From NCBI RefSeq assembly GCF_011947285.1, contig NZ_JAAOZT010000006.1, forward strand, positions 248,001 through 312,000: 64,000 nucleotides of DNA, in the 5' to 3' direction. Of this stretch, positions 1-8,716 are shown piece after piece. Position 1 is the stretch's first letter. The number at the start of each line of letters is the position of its first letter. A model generated the notes under the pieces. It was not told the origin of the DNA, did not search any database, and was given only the letters and a program-made list of their open reading frames with translations. The stretch is from Glaciimonas immobilis. GTDB taxonomy: Bacteria; Pseudomonadota; Gammaproteobacteria; Burkholderiales; Burkholderiaceae_D. The position numbers and the translations under genes were made by a program.

Positions 1-98
1 AATCGGTGCGTGACGGTCGCGTTAAGCCTGGTCAGACTATATTGATGGAAGCCGTCGGCGGTGGCTTTTCATGGGGTGCTATCGTGGCACGGATGTAA
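1..98 (+). CDS. fabH: 3-oxoacyl-ACP synthase III (KAS III), C-terminal end
   Basis: This is the last 32 codons of a gene that enters from the left edge; the reading frame begins at base 3 and ends at the TAA at 96-98. The peptide ends [16 protein letters not shown], the conserved KAS III C-terminus whose GGGFSWG loop packs near the active site. FabH condenses acetyl-CoA with malonyl-ACP to start fatty acid synthesis in the cytoplasm. The fabD gene follows 193 bases downstream, in the fabH-fabD-fabG-acpP-fabF order usual for Proteobacteria, which supports the call although the catalytic residues lie outside the window. Confidence 0.9.
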   Translation, partial: SVRDGRVKPGQTILMEAVGGGFSWGAIVARM

Positions 99-291
99 CC
101 CGGATATAACGCGAATGTAATGTGGATAAAAATCGAATATGATCAGCGCAATCCTGAAGATGTGATATGGGCTGCGGATTGCAGCGGCGAATACTGCCAG
201 GTGCGACCGATAGAACTAGCTGATCCATCTGACGTTTTATCTGATTGTGCTTCCGTACACGCAATTAATTTATTAATTTTTACTAGAACGT

Positions 292-1224
292 ATGATTAAA
301 TTTGCTTTTGTTTTTCCCGGTCAAGGCTCGCAAGCGGTCGGTATGTTAAGTGGCTTTGCCGACAATTCGATTGTGCGTGACACCGTCAACGAAGCTTCAG
401 AAGCGTTGCAGTTTAATCTTGGCAAGTTGATCGCCGAAGGGCCAAAGGAAGATCTTGACCTCACCACCAACACACAGCCGGTGATGCTTACGGCCGCTGT
501 GGCGTTTTACCGTGCGTGGATTGCCGCCGGAGGCAAAGCGCCGCCTCTGGTGGCCGGACATAGCCTAGGTGAATATTCGGCGCTGGTCGCCGCTGGTGTG
601 ATTAGTTTTAAAGACGCGGTGCCATTGGTTCGCTTTCGCGCTATGGCGATGCAGGAAGCCGTGCCGGTCGGACAGGGCGGTATGGCAGCGATTCTCGGTT
701 TGTCGGATGACGATGTACGCGCAATCTGCATTGAGGCTGCGCAGGGCGAAGTCGTCGAGGCAGTAAACTTTAATGCGCCTGCGCAGGTAGTCATTGCGGG
801 TCACAAGGCGGCGGTAGAGCGTGCTTGCGAGGGGGCGAAGGCAAAAGGTGCTAAACGTGCCTTGTCATTACCCGTTTCGGCACCATTTCATTCATCATTG
901 CTGGTGCCCGCATCGAATCGATTGCGCGAGTACATGCAAGACTTGATTTTTTCTGCGCCACAGATCACCTTGATTAATAACGTCGACGTTGCATGTCCGG
1001 TCGATGCAGCGTCAATTAAAGACGCCTTGGTGCGGCAAGCGGCAAGTCCTGTGCGCTGGGTGGAAACGATTCAAAAAATGCACGCTCAGGGAATAACTCA
1101 AATCGTTGAGTGTGGGCCGGGCAAGGTTCTGGCTGGCCTGACAAAGCGAATTAACCCGGAGATGACAGGGGAATCCATTTTTGATCAAGCCTCTATGGAA
1201 AAAGTGCTGGCTTTACTTAATTAA
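292..1224 (+). CDS. fabD: Malonyl-CoA:ACP transacylase
   Basis: FabD moves the malonyl group from CoA to acyl carrier protein, supplying the extender unit for fatty acid elongation in the cytoplasm. The 310-residue length is normal for the family. Visible motifs are the N-terminal FPGQGSQ, the nucleophile elbow GHSLGEYS with catalytic Ser91, and the partner His200 in PVSAPFHS; the GPGKVLAGL loop is near the C-terminus. The ATG at 292 is the natural start. It sits between fabH and fabG, so co-transcription with the fab genes is likely. Nothing looks unusual. Confidence 0.97.
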   Translation: MIKFAFVFPGQGSQAVGMLSGFADNSIVRDTVNEASEALQFNLGKLIAEGPKEDLDLTTNTQPVMLTAAVAFYRAWIAAGGKAPPLVAGHSLGEYSALVAAGVISFKDAVPLVRFRAMAMQEAVPVGQGGMAAILGLSDDDVRAICIEAAQGEVVEAVNFNAPAQVVIAGHKAAVERACEGAKAKGAKRALSLPVSAPFHSSLLVPASNRLREYMQDLIFSAPQITLINNVDVACPVDAASIKDALVRQAASPVRWVETIQKMHAQGITQIVECGPGKVLAGLTKRINPEMTGESIFDQASMEKVLALLN

Positions 1225-1284
1225 GGCGCAATAATTGTTCGAATGAATATAGAATTCGTATCTAAATAAGCGTCATACACATTC

Positions 1285-2058
1285 ATGATTAATATGCAAA
1301 ACTCGGATACAAAAAATTTACAAGGTCAGGTAGCGCTTGTTACAGGTGCCTCGCGTGGTATTGGACGCGCCATCGCCATTGAGTTAGCGCGCCGTGGCGC
1401 GACGGTAGTAGGTACGGCGACTTCGGAAGCGGGTGCAACGGCTATTACCGCGTATCTGAACAGCGACGAACTTGGCGGTGGTAAGGGCGTTGTCTTGAAT
1501 GTTAATGATGCACCTGCGTGTGCAGCTGTCGTCGATATGGTGCAAAAAGAATTCGGCTCGCTGGCGATCCTGGTGAACAATGCAGGCATTACGCATGATC
1601 AGCTGGCCATGCGGATGAAGGACGAAGAGTGGGATGCTGTCATTCTCACAAATCTGACCGCAGTGGCTCGTTTATCGCGCGCAGTATTGCGCGGAATGAT
1701 GAAGGCCAAGCATGGTCGCATCATTAATATTACATCGGTGGTGGGATCGACCGGAAATCCTGGCCAAATGAATTACGCAGCGGCTAAAGCCGGCGTGACT
1801 GGGATGAGCCGTGCGTTAGCCCGTGAAATTGGCAGTCGCAATATTACCGTTAACTGCGTAGCACCCGGTTTCATCGATACCGATATGACCAAAGCGCTGA
1901 GTGAGCAGCAAACGGCAGGATTGTTGCAGCAAATTCCGTTGGGTCGTCTCGGCGCGGCAGAAGATATTGCTGCGGCGGTGAGTTTTCTTGCATCAGCCCA
2001 GGCTGGCTACATTACAGGCACCACCCTGCATGTTAATGGCGGCATGTATTGTAATTAA
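1285..2058 (+). CDS. fabG: 3-oxoacyl-ACP reductase
   Basis: FabG is the NADPH-dependent reductase that converts 3-oxoacyl-ACP to 3-hydroxyacyl-ACP in each elongation cycle. It is a classical short-chain dehydrogenase: the TGASRGIGRAIA dinucleotide-binding loop lies near residue 20, NNAGIT near residue 95, and the catalytic Tyr164/Lys168 pair is in YAAAKAG. The C-terminal TGTTLHVNGGMY is typical. Length is 257 residues from the ATG at 1285; a second in-frame ATG three codons later (1294) could be the true start. It follows fabD by 60 bases, so the two are probably in one operon. Confidence 0.96.
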   Translation: MINMQNSDTKNLQGQVALVTGASRGIGRAIAIELARRGATVVGTATSEAGATAITAYLNSDELGGGKGVVLNVNDAPACAAVVDMVQKEFGSLAILVNNAGITHDQLAMRMKDEEWDAVILTNLTAVARLSRAVLRGMMKAKHGRIINITSVVGSTGNPGQMNYAAAKAGVTGMSRALAREIGSRNITVNCVAPGFIDTDMTKALSEQQTAGLLQQIPLGRLGAAEDIAAAVSFLASAQAGYITGTTLHVNGGMYCN

Positions 2059-2322
2059 TGCCTAATTAACGCCTAATTTTTGCGAAATTGATGCACAACG
2101 ATGGCGTTATTGAGGCGCAATGTATGCAATAAAGACCGCCTGGGGTAAAAAACGGATTCGTCTGTCCTGGATTTAGCGCAATGTAGACATATTCGAGGGA
2201 ATGGCTAGGATTCATGCAAGAGATTTTAGCCACGCACTGATCTGTTAAGTTACCAAGTAGTAAATTTAAGACCTTTTGGCAGTAGTTGGTTATTTCTTAA
2301 CCGCCGATACTAAAAGTAAATT

Positions 2323-2384
2323 TTATGTGCGCATATCTGCTAAAATGCGCGCACTTTATGTAACCTAATAACTGGAGGCATCAC
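2323..2384 (+). promoter_or_regulatory. Putative acpP promoter and leader in the fabG-acpP gap
   Basis: The fabG-acpP gap (2059-2384) is long for this operon and holds no ORF. A good -10 hexamer, TAAAAT, is at 2341-2346, but no convincing -35 is seen at 17 bases. The -10 sits between the inverted arms GTGCGC (2327-2332) and GCGCAC (2348-2353), which could be a regulator site or chance. A strong Shine-Dalgarno, TGGAGG, precedes the acpP start. A separate promoter here would fit the much higher demand for ACP than for the other enzymes; that is inference. Confidence 0.4.
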
Positions 2385-2627
2385 ATGTCTGATATCGAAC
2401 AACGTGTAAAGAAAATCGTCGCTGAACAATTGGGCGTCGCAGAAGCTGACATCAAACTGGAATCGTCGTTTGTAGATGATTTAGGCGCGGATTCACTTGA
2501 TACCGTAGAATTGGTCATGGCATTAGAAGACGAGTTCGAAATGGAAATCCCTGACGAACAAGCCGAAAAAATTACTACTGTGCAACAGGCTATTGACTAT
2601 GCCAAGGCGTATGTCAAAGCGACATAA
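2385..2627 (+). CDS. acpP: Acyl carrier protein
   Basis: This is the small acidic carrier that holds growing acyl chains on a 4'-phosphopantetheine arm during fatty acid, lipid A and phospholipid synthesis. The 80-residue protein contains the invariant [10 protein letters not shown] helix-II motif with Ser37 as attachment site. It is rich in Glu/Asp and of standard length. A clear Shine-Dalgarno (TGGAGG) precedes the ATG. Holo-ACP synthase, which adds the arm, is also in this window (acpS), as are the partner enzymes fabD, fabG and fabF. Confidence 0.98.
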   Translation: MSDIEQRVKKIVAEQLGVAEADIKLESSFVDDLGADSLDTVELVMALEDEFEMEIPDEQAEKITTVQQAIDYAKAYVKAT

Positions 2628-2657
2628 GCCAGTTTTGAACGCATCCAGGAGAATCGT

Positions 2658-3899
2658 TTGAGTCGCTCACGTGAACGTCGTGTTGTGATAACTGGCCTGG
2701 GTTGCATTTCACCGGTCGGCAATACTATTGCCGACGCATGGGATGCAGTCACGACAGGTAAATCAGGTATTGCAACCATTACCAAGTTTGATGCCTCTGC
2801 TTTTTCTACGCATTTTGCGGGAGAAGTTAAGGGCTTTAATGTTGAGGACTATATGCCCGCTAAAGATGCGCGGCATATGGACACCTTTATCCACTATGGG
2901 ATGGCAGCAGGTATTCAGGCGATGCAGGACAGTGGCCTGGAAGTCACTGAAGAAAACGCCGAGCGTATCGGCGTCATCATTGGTTCTGGCATCGGTGGGC
3001 TCCCGCTGATTGAGGACACCCATGCAGAGTTGACCAATCGGGGCCCGCGCCGCATTAGTCCTTTCTTCATTCCGGCGTCAATTATTAATATGATTTCCGG
3101 TAATCTGTCGATCAAATATGGTCTTAAGGGACCCAATCTGGCGATAGTCACTGCCTGTACTACCGGATTGCACTGCATCGGACAAGCTGGACGGATGATT
3201 CAGTACGGCGACGCCGATGTGATGATTGCTGGCGGTTCAGAGGCCAGTATTTCCCCACTTGGGCTGGGTGGCTTTGCGTCAGCAAGAGCGCTCTCGTCAC
3301 GTAATGATGATCCTTCGACTGCCTCCCGTCCGTGGGATAGGGATCGCGACGGCTTCGTTTTAGGTGAGGGCGCAGGCGTGTTGGTACTTGAAGAACGCGA
3401 GCATGCAATTGCCCGTGGTGCTACGATTTATGCGGAACTGCTCGGTTTTGGGATGAGTGGCGACGCGTATCACATCACCGCGCCTAATCTGGATGGCCCA
3501 CGTCGGTGTGTGGCCTCAGCCCTGCGCGACGCGGGTGTCAACGGTGATCAGGTCCAGTATCTGAATGCGCATGGCACGTCGACCCCTTTAGGTGACCAAA
3601 ATGAAACGAATGCCATTAAAGCTGCGTTTGGTGATCATGCTTATAAGTTAGTGGTTAACTCGACCAAGTCGATGACCGGTCATTTATTAGGTGGTGCTGG
3701 CGGTCTGGAATCGGTATTTACGGTTTTGGCTTTGCATAATCAGGTCTCTCCGCCGACTATCAATATTTTTAATCAGGATCCTGAGTGCGATCTTGATTTC
3801 TGCGCCAATACAGCGCGGGACATGAAGATTGATATAGCGGTAAAAAACTCGTTCGGCTTCGGTGGCACCAACGGTACGTTAGTTTTTGGTAAAGCTTAA
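2658..3899 (+). CDS. fabF: 3-oxoacyl-ACP synthase II (KAS II)
   Basis: FabF condenses malonyl-ACP with acyl-ACP and governs the elongation of unsaturated chains. The Cys-His-His triad is visible: Cys167 in TACTTGLHC, His in [11 protein letters not shown] and His in [12 protein letters not shown]; the [11 protein letters not shown] glycine loop closes the C-terminus. The 413-residue length is standard. The start is a TTG at 2658 ([14 protein letters not shown]), chosen because CAGGAGA lies just upstream and no ATG fits the family N-terminus. It begins 30 bases after acpP, so the two are almost surely co-transcribed. Confidence 0.97.
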   Translation: MSRSRERRVVITGLGCISPVGNTIADAWDAVTTGKSGIATITKFDASAFSTHFAGEVKGFNVEDYMPAKDARHMDTFIHYGMAAGIQAMQDSGLEVTEENAERIGVIIGSGIGGLPLIEDTHAELTNRGPRRISPFFIPASIINMISGNLSIKYGLKGPNLAIVTACTTGLHCIGQAGRMIQYGDADVMIAGGSEASISPLGLGGFASARALSSRNDDPSTASRPWDRDRDGFVLGEGAGVLVLEEREHAIARGATIYAELLGFGMSGDAYHITAPNLDGPRRCVASALRDAGVNGDQVQYLNAHGTSTPLGDQNETNAIKAAFGDHAYKLVVNSTKSMTGHLLGGAGGLESVFTVLALHNQVSPPTINIFNQDPECDLDFCANTARDMKIDIAVKNSFGFGGTNGTLVFGKA

Positions 3900-3914
3900 G
3901 CAGCGCCATAATGT

Positions 3915-3946
3915 CTCAATCGGACGTCTGACGACGTTTGATTGAG
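3915..3946 (+). promoter_or_regulatory. Hairpin overlapping the ribosome binding site of the next gene
   Basis: The arms CTCAATC (3915-3921) and GATTGAG (3940-3946) form a 7-bp stem, with a further ACGT-rich pairing inside the loop. No T-run follows, so it is not a standard terminator. The GAGGA Shine-Dalgarno (3944-3948) of the gene starting at 3952 lies partly in the 3' arm, so folding could limit its translation or partly insulate it from fabF. Confidence 0.35.
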
Positions 3947-3951
3947 GATTA

Positions 3952-4491
3952 ATGCATAATCCCCCGCTCGGCGTCCCGCCATATCACCCTAAAATGTCGA
4001 TTGCAATGTCGGCTCTGGTTCTTCCGTCCAAAATTTTATTTGCTATGGTTTCCGTGTTGTCTTTGAACGGAGCACTCATTAGTATTTTTGTCAGTTTTGG
4101 AGGAATCGGTCGCCTTGACACTGTAATTGGCTTTGCGCTCGGAATGACTGGATTGCTGGCGAGCGTAGCAGGATGGCTGTGTTATATAAAATCCAGACAG
4201 ACAGTGCATATTTTTGTAACTGGCGAAGGCCAATTCAAGATTGGTGAAATTTTGCCGTACACCAACGTGGCTAATCGCGTTCCGCAGCCGGTTGTGGTGC
4301 AATTATCGCGCGGGTCCACGCTTTGGACTGATTTACTGTTATTGCGCTTTCAGCATATCGATGGGCGGATCAAGTCTGTGGTTATACTACCTGATTGTGC
4401 TTCCAAACAGGTGTTCGGAGCGTTGTCCGTAGCGTGTCGCTGGTCAGCCAGTCGCGGTCATGCAAACGGTCAAAAAGAAAGTAAGATATGA
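3952..4491 (+). CDS. Small membrane protein between fabF and rpoE (possible YgfX-like)
   Basis: The product is a 179-residue protein not firmly recognised. Two adjacent hydrophobic stretches, about residues 26-50 and 56-80, predict a helical hairpin in the inner membrane. After it comes a roughly 95-residue soluble tail with a motif of the type HIDGRIKSVVILPD, ending in a basic, Arg/Lys-rich end. The layout (two helices, then a small beta-rich domain ending in a PD motif) resembles the YgfX/CptA family, but the match is weak. Such a gene is common between fabF and rpoE in Burkholderiales. The ATG at 3952 has a GAGGA ribosome site set in a hairpin. Confidence 0.6.
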   Translation: MHNPPLGVPPYHPKMSIAMSALVLPSKILFAMVSVLSLNGALISIFVSFGGIGRLDTVIGFALGMTGLLASVAGWLCYIKSRQTVHIFVTGEGQFKIGEILPYTNVANRVPQPVVVQLSRGSTLWTDLLLLRFQHIDGRIKSVVILPDCASKQVFGALSVACRWSASRGHANGQKESKI

Positions 4492-4504
4492 GCAGCCACC
4501 GGGT

Positions 4505-4530
4505 TGAACTTATTGAATTGCACTGGGTCC
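4505..4530 (+). promoter_or_regulatory. Possible sigma-E type promoter for rpoE
   Basis: TGAACTT (4505-4511) and GTCC (4527-4530) are separated by 15 bases and resemble the sigma-E consensus GGAACTT-N15-GTCTAA. The site lies about 50 bases before the rpoE start, where autoregulation of the sigma gene would be expected. The match is partial in both boxes, so this is a candidate only. Confidence 0.35.
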
Positions 4531-4582
4531 ATGCTTCGGTCATGCGCGCATGTTGCAAAAGTAAATGCAAAAGGAACGGCGA

Positions 4583-5185
4583 TTGACGACAGAACGCGAA
4601 ATTGATCAACTGCTTGTTGAACGCGTGCAACGTGGCGACAAAAAGGCGTTCGAGCTACTGGTAATTAAATACCAACGCAAGCTGATGCGTCTTGTGTCGC
4701 GCCTCGTACGCGATCAGGCAGAAGCCGAGGATGTTGTGCAAGAAGCGTTTATTAAAGCTTATCGTGCACTTCCTCAGTTTAGGGGTGACTCGGCGTTTTA
4801 TACTTGGTTATATAGAATCGGTATCAACACCGCCAAGAACTATTTGGTGACGCAGGGACGTCGGGCGCCGACCTCAACGGAATCAAATTCTGAAGATGCA
4901 GAAACTTTTGACGACGGAGAGCAACTAAGAGATATAAACACTCCTGAATCGTTGTTAGCGACCAAACAAATTGCTCAGACGGTGAATGTTGCGATGGAAG
5001 CATTGCCCGAGGAACTGCGGACAGCGATCACCTTGCGCGAAATCGAAGGATTGAGTTATGACGAAATTGCTGAAGCCATGGGCTGCCCGATAGGGACAGT
5101 ACGCAGCAGAATATTTAGAGCAAGAGAAGCTATCGCAGAAAAGTTGCGACCGTTGTTGGGTACAGCGATCGACAAACGTTGGTAA
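4583..5185 (+). CDS. rpoE: RNA polymerase sigma-E factor (AlgU/RpoE family)
   Basis: This is the extracytoplasmic-function sigma factor that directs the response to misfolded envelope proteins. Region 2 (DKKAFELLVIKYQRKL through the DVVQEAF and FYTWLYRI core) and region 4 (ALPEELRTAITLREIEGLSYDEIAE helix-turn-helix) are complete. The TTG at 4583 is taken as start because the peptide then begins MTTEREIDQ, the usual N-terminus, and AAGGAA lies just upstream; an ATG at 4565 would add six residues. It is followed by its anti-sigma factor rseA, then rseB and mucD, the classical stress module. Confidence 0.95.
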   Translation: MTTEREIDQLLVERVQRGDKKAFELLVIKYQRKLMRLVSRLVRDQAEAEDVVQEAFIKAYRALPQFRGDSAFYTWLYRIGINTAKNYLVTQGRRAPTSTESNSEDAETFDDGEQLRDINTPESLLATKQIAQTVNVAMEALPEELRTAITLREIEGLSYDEIAEAMGCPIGTVRSRIFRAREAIAEKLRPLLGTAIDKRW

Positions 5186-5244
5186 AAAGCGAATTAGCGG
5201 TTTTCGGGAACGAAGGGGTTGGCCAGGTTTTAACTAGGTGACTT

Positions 5245-5883
5245 ATGAATACCAAAGAATTACACCAAGAGCAAATTTCTGCCTTGGCTGATGGTGAGTT
5301 ATCCAGTGCTTTTATGGATATGGCATTGGTATCGTTACGTCAAAACGAAAGTCGTACTACATGGGATGTCTATCACCAGATCGGTGATATTCTGCGCTCG
5401 GACGACATGGCGATTACATTAAGCCCGGACTTTACTTCGCGCATGTTTGACCGCCTTAACGCCGAGCCTCCGATGATTGTGGCACCAATGCCGGGTGCGC
5501 CGGTTGTAGAGGAGCACATTGTTAATGCTGGCTTTGCTGCAACCGGCACCCGCTCGTTAAGGCGTTTTGCTCTGCCGGGTATGGCGGCCGCGGCCGCGGT
5601 GGCGGCGGTAGCTTTTATAACCATTCCGCACATGATGAATGACAATAGTCAATCCCTTACACCTGCGATGCTTTCTGCAGTGCAAATGACACTGGCCCCC
5701 TCATCGAATATTAATGTCGGCTTTGGAACTCAAACGGTTGCCGTAGCCTTAGCTGATAACGAAGTTTTACGTGATCCGCGTATTGATGAATATCTCTCTG
5801 CACACCAGCGGTTTTCCCCATCGCTTTATAACACTACGCAATACGCTCGCTCAGCTACCTTTGCCCTTGATGCTAATAATTAA
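5245..5883 (+). CDS. rseA: Anti-sigma-E factor
   Basis: RseA (MucA) binds sigma-E at the inner membrane and is cleaved stepwise under envelope stress. The N-terminal sigma-binding domain is recognisable from ISALADGELSS to the DFTSRMFDRLNAEP stretch (about residues 11-74). A single transmembrane helix follows in the Ala-rich stretch at about residues 112-132, and the rest is periplasmic. The length of 212 residues is normal. The next gene, rseB, starts two bases after the stop, implying coupled translation. Identification rests on domain layout and position directly after rpoE. Confidence 0.9.
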   Translation: MNTKELHQEQISALADGELSSAFMDMALVSLRQNESRTTWDVYHQIGDILRSDDMAITLSPDFTSRMFDRLNAEPPMIVAPMPGAPVVEEHIVNAGFAATGTRSLRRFALPGMAAAAAVAAVAFITIPHMMNDNSQSLTPAMLSAVQMTLAPSSNINVGFGTQTVAVALADNEVLRDPRIDEYLSAHQRFSPSLYNTTQYARSATFALDANN

Positions 5884-5884
5884 T

Positions 5885-6901
5885 ATGCGGCAGACTAAGG
5901 TTTTGTTCCGGTTCCTCGTTGTGGTGTCGGCGTTTCTGGCTCTTTCCGCGCAAGCGGAAGGATTAGCCGTAGAAAAGGTGGAAGGCAACCGTGAGGCGCA
6001 GACTCTTTTAAAAAGGATTCAGTCCGCAGCGCAAAAGCTTAATTATTCTGGTACTTTTGTCTATCAACAGGCAAACCAGATGCGTACCTCCCGTATCACG
6101 CACTTGTTGGAGGGACATAATGAAATTGAAAAATTGGAGGTGCTGGATGGAAAGCAACGTGAGTACATCAGGCATAACGAAGACGTCACCTGCTTCATTC
6201 CGGAAACAAAAACATTACTGGTAGAAAAACGGGTCACGCAAGATGTATTCCCCGCTATTTTGGCCTCCATTCCAAGCGATCTGACCGCGTACTACAATGT
6301 AAAACTGGGTGAGGTCGGGCGCGTTGCAGGACACGATTGTCAGGCGGTACTGCTGGAACCAAAAGATAAGATGCGTTACGGCTATAAGCTGTGGGCAGAA
6401 AAAAAATCCGGGTTACTACTGCGCGCCCAGACTCTTAACACCCAAAACGAGATTGTTGAGCAAATCTCATTTACTGAAATTACCATCGGGAATATTTCAG
6501 CGGGACGCATCAAATCCAGCTTCGGCAATACGAGTAGCTGGCATGTAGAGCATACTGCGATGAGTCCGGCAAATCTCAATGAGTGGTCGGTCTCTGGAAT
6601 GCCACCGGGGTTCAAGAAGATTCGTGAATTAAAGCGTATAGTATCTGATGCGCTGGCGCCAAATGCGGGCGGTCCGCCTAATCGTCGCGAAGTGTCGCAA
6701 ATCGTTTTCTCTGATGGATTAGCCGCCATTTCCGTCTTCATTGAACCCGGTACCCTAAGTCGGACAGAGGGGGCGATGCAGCAAGGTGCTTTAAATATTG
6801 TTGGAAAACGTCAAGGTGATTTTTGGCTTACGATTGTCGGCGAAGTGCCTGCCGTAGCAATCCGCCAGGTTGCCAATTCTATCGAACTTAAAAATAAATG
6901 A
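5885..6901 (+). CDS. rseB: Sigma-E regulatory protein RseB/MucB, periplasmic
   Basis: RseB shields RseA from the DegS protease and releases it on sensing lipid or lipopolysaccharide intermediates. The chosen ATG at 5885 gives MRQTKVLFRFLVVVSAFLA as a signal peptide, cleaved near AQA-EG; upstream in-frame starts run back into rseA and are unlikely. The mature protein shows the MucB fold: an N-terminal LolA-like domain (LNYSGTFVYQQ) and a smaller C-terminal domain (NEWSVSGMPPGF to the end). Its length is 338 residues. The TGA stop overlaps the mucD start in ATGA, so translation is coupled. Confidence 0.92.
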   Translation: MRQTKVLFRFLVVVSAFLALSAQAEGLAVEKVEGNREAQTLLKRIQSAAQKLNYSGTFVYQQANQMRTSRITHLLEGHNEIEKLEVLDGKQREYIRHNEDVTCFIPETKTLLVEKRVTQDVFPAILASIPSDLTAYYNVKLGEVGRVAGHDCQAVLLEPKDKMRYGYKLWAEKKSGLLLRAQTLNTQNEIVEQISFTEITIGNISAGRIKSSFGNTSSWHVEHTAMSPANLNEWSVSGMPPGFKKIRELKRIVSDALAPNAGGPPNRREVSQIVFSDGLAAISVFIEPGTLSRTEGAMQQGALNIVGKRQGDFWLTIVGEVPAVAIRQVANSIELKNK

Positions 6902-8415
6902 GACGCATATACCTTATGAAAATGCTCCGCACCGCTCGTCACGTTTTATCTGCACTTGTATTCAGTGCTACCGCGTCGCTTGTCGTTCCCGTCATATTTA
7001 ATGTGATGCCTGCGGCGGTCGCTGCATCGGTGGCGGGACTGCCTGATTTTACTGAAATCGTGGAAAAAGCCGGTCCTGCTGTCGTCAATATTCGGACTAC
7101 CCAGTTAGCCAAAGCGGAGGTCGCGGTGGGCCAGCCGAACGACGAAGAGATGCAAGAGTTTTTGCGACGCTTCTTTGGCGTGCCTCAAAATGGCGCTAAG
7201 CCGCCAGCGCTAGTGCCCAAGGGAGCAAAGCCAGGCGGCAAGACGCAACCTGAAGAAGTGCCGCGTGGCGTAGGGTCGGGTTTTATTATTTCTGCTGACG
7301 GTTACATTATGACGAATGCCCACGTCGTTGATGGCGCCAGCGAAGTGTATGTAAAGCTCACCGACAAGCGTGAATTCAAAGCAAAGGTAATTGGTGCGGA
7401 TAGCCGTACTGATGTGGCTTTGCTAAAAATCGAAGGCACAAATTTACCACGCCTGACGATGGGTGACTCAGACAAAATCAAGGCTGGCGAATGGGTCCTG
7501 GCAATTGGGTCTCCCTTTGATCTTGAGAATACCGTCACCTCCGGCATTATTTCTGCGAAAGCACGAGACACGGGCGACTACCTGCCGCTCATTCAAACCG
7601 ACGTGGCGGTAAACCCAGGTAACTCCGGCGGGCCGTTAATCAATATGCGCGGGGAGGTTGTCGGCATCAACTCTCAAATTTATAGCCGCTCAGGTGGATT
7701 TATGGGGATTTCTTTCGCTGTGCCTATCGACGAGGCGATGCGGGTGTCCGAGCAGCTCAAAGCAACCGGCCGGGTAACGCGGGGTCGTATCGGTGTACAA
7801 ATTGGCGAGGTCACCAAAGACGTGGCTGAGTCGTTGGGATTGCCGAAAGCGCAGGGAGCGCAAGTCGAACGTGTCGAGGCCGATGGCCCAGCCGCTAAGG
7901 CTGGAGTGCAAGCAGGGGATATCATCCTTAAATTTAATGGCGCGGTCATCGAGAAGGCAAACGATCTCCCACGCATAGTCGGTAACATTAAGCCGGGAAC
8001 GCGCGGCGTCCTGACCGTTTGGCGCAAAGGTGCCAGTCGCGATATTTCGATGACGATCACTGAAATGAAGGCGGATAAGCCTGAAAAAGCGGACGAGGTT
8101 CCTAATAGCAGCGCAGAGCCTGCCAAGGCAGCCCCGGTCGCGAACGCGTTGGGTCTCGTTGTCAGCGACTTGCCTGCAGATAAAAAGAAAGAAGTGCAAG
8201 GGAATTCTGGTGTGCTGGTGGCATCGGTTGAAGGCAGCGCTGCGCGGGCCGGGTTACAAGTGGGCGATGTCATTCAACAGTTGAACAATACTGACGTGAA
8301 GGACGCCAAGCAATTCAATGCAATGGTTGCAAAACTGGACTCAAAGAAAATGGCTGCCATATTGGTCCGTCGCGGCGAGTCCTCGCAGTTTGTCACTTTA
8401 CGTCCAAGTAATTAA
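6898..8415 (+). CDS. mucD: Periplasmic serine protease/chaperone MucD (DegP/HtrA family)
   Basis: This is a secreted quality-control protease of the envelope stress response. A signal peptide covers about residues 1-42. The trypsin-like domain holds the triad His142 (TNAHVVDG), Asp172 (SRTDVALLKI) and Ser243 (NPGNSGGPL). Two PDZ domains follow, with GRIGVQIGEV near residue 297 and GVLVASVEGSAARAGL near 440; a charged linker (about 385-415) separates them. The 505-residue length fits the family. The ATG at 6898 overlaps the rseB stop; ATG at 6916 is an alternative start that leaves a good signal peptide. Confidence 0.95.
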   Translation: MRRIYLMKMLRTARHVLSALVFSATASLVVPVIFNVMPAAVAASVAGLPDFTEIVEKAGPAVVNIRTTQLAKAEVAVGQPNDEEMQEFLRRFFGVPQNGAKPPALVPKGAKPGGKTQPEEVPRGVGSGFIISADGYIMTNAHVVDGASEVYVKLTDKREFKAKVIGADSRTDVALLKIEGTNLPRLTMGDSDKIKAGEWVLAIGSPFDLENTVTSGIISAKARDTGDYLPLIQTDVAVNPGNSGGPLINMRGEVVGINSQIYSRSGGFMGISFAVPIDEAMRVSEQLKATGRVTRGRIGVQIGEVTKDVAESLGLPKAQGAQVERVEADGPAAKAGVQAGDIILKFNGAVIEKANDLPRIVGNIKPGTRGVLTVWRKGASRDISMTITEMKADKPEKADEVPNSSAEPAKAAPVANALGLVVSDLPADKKKEVQGNSGVLVASVEGSAARAGLQVGDVIQQLNNTDVKDAKQFNAMVAKLDSKKMAAILVRRGESSQFVTLRPSN

Positions 8416-8532
8416 TTAGGTGACGTTGCCGGCACCTTGCAAATAAACCGAGGGTAGCCAAGGGGGATCGGCAGTGACCGGTAAAGGACTTGAACAGGCG
8501 GAAAGCCAGGTAGTCAAGCAGAGAGAACATGG

Positions 8533-8556
8533 GGCATTAAGTTAGGTTTTAATGCC
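8533..8556 (+). other. Hairpin in the mucD 3' region
   Basis: GGCATTAA (8533-8540) and TTAATGCC (8549-8556) form a perfect 8-bp stem with an 8-base loop. It lies 28 bases before the terminator hairpin in an otherwise gene-free stretch. It could be part of a structured mRNA tail; no known RNA family was recognised. Confidence 0.4.
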
Positions 8557-8583
8557 ATATCCTTGGCAAAATCTGTTGTCATG

Positions 8584-8615
8584 AAAGCTGCAGGCCTCCT
8601 GGTTTGCAGCTTTTT
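8584..8615 (+). terminator. Rho-independent terminator after mucD
   Basis: AAAGCTGCA (8584-8592) pairs perfectly with TGCAGCTTT (8605-8613) around a 12-base loop, and the stem runs into a T5 tract. This is a clear intrinsic terminator ending the rpoE-rseA-rseB-mucD unit. The gap 8416-8716 holds only this, the preceding hairpin and the start of the next gene. Confidence 0.85.
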
Positions 8616-8716
8616 ACTTTGTATGAATTTTGTAGCGCTAATTCTTAACCGTCGCGCATCTTTTTATGGATTCCGCCGTCCTCGGTAAACAAAAGGACGA
8701 GGTTTTAAGGGTTGTT

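Noticed and set aside
7680-8273. 197-codon antisense ORF in mucD
   Set aside because: It is a shadow of a well-supported gene and encodes a Ser/Ala/Pro-rich stretch typical of antisense frames.
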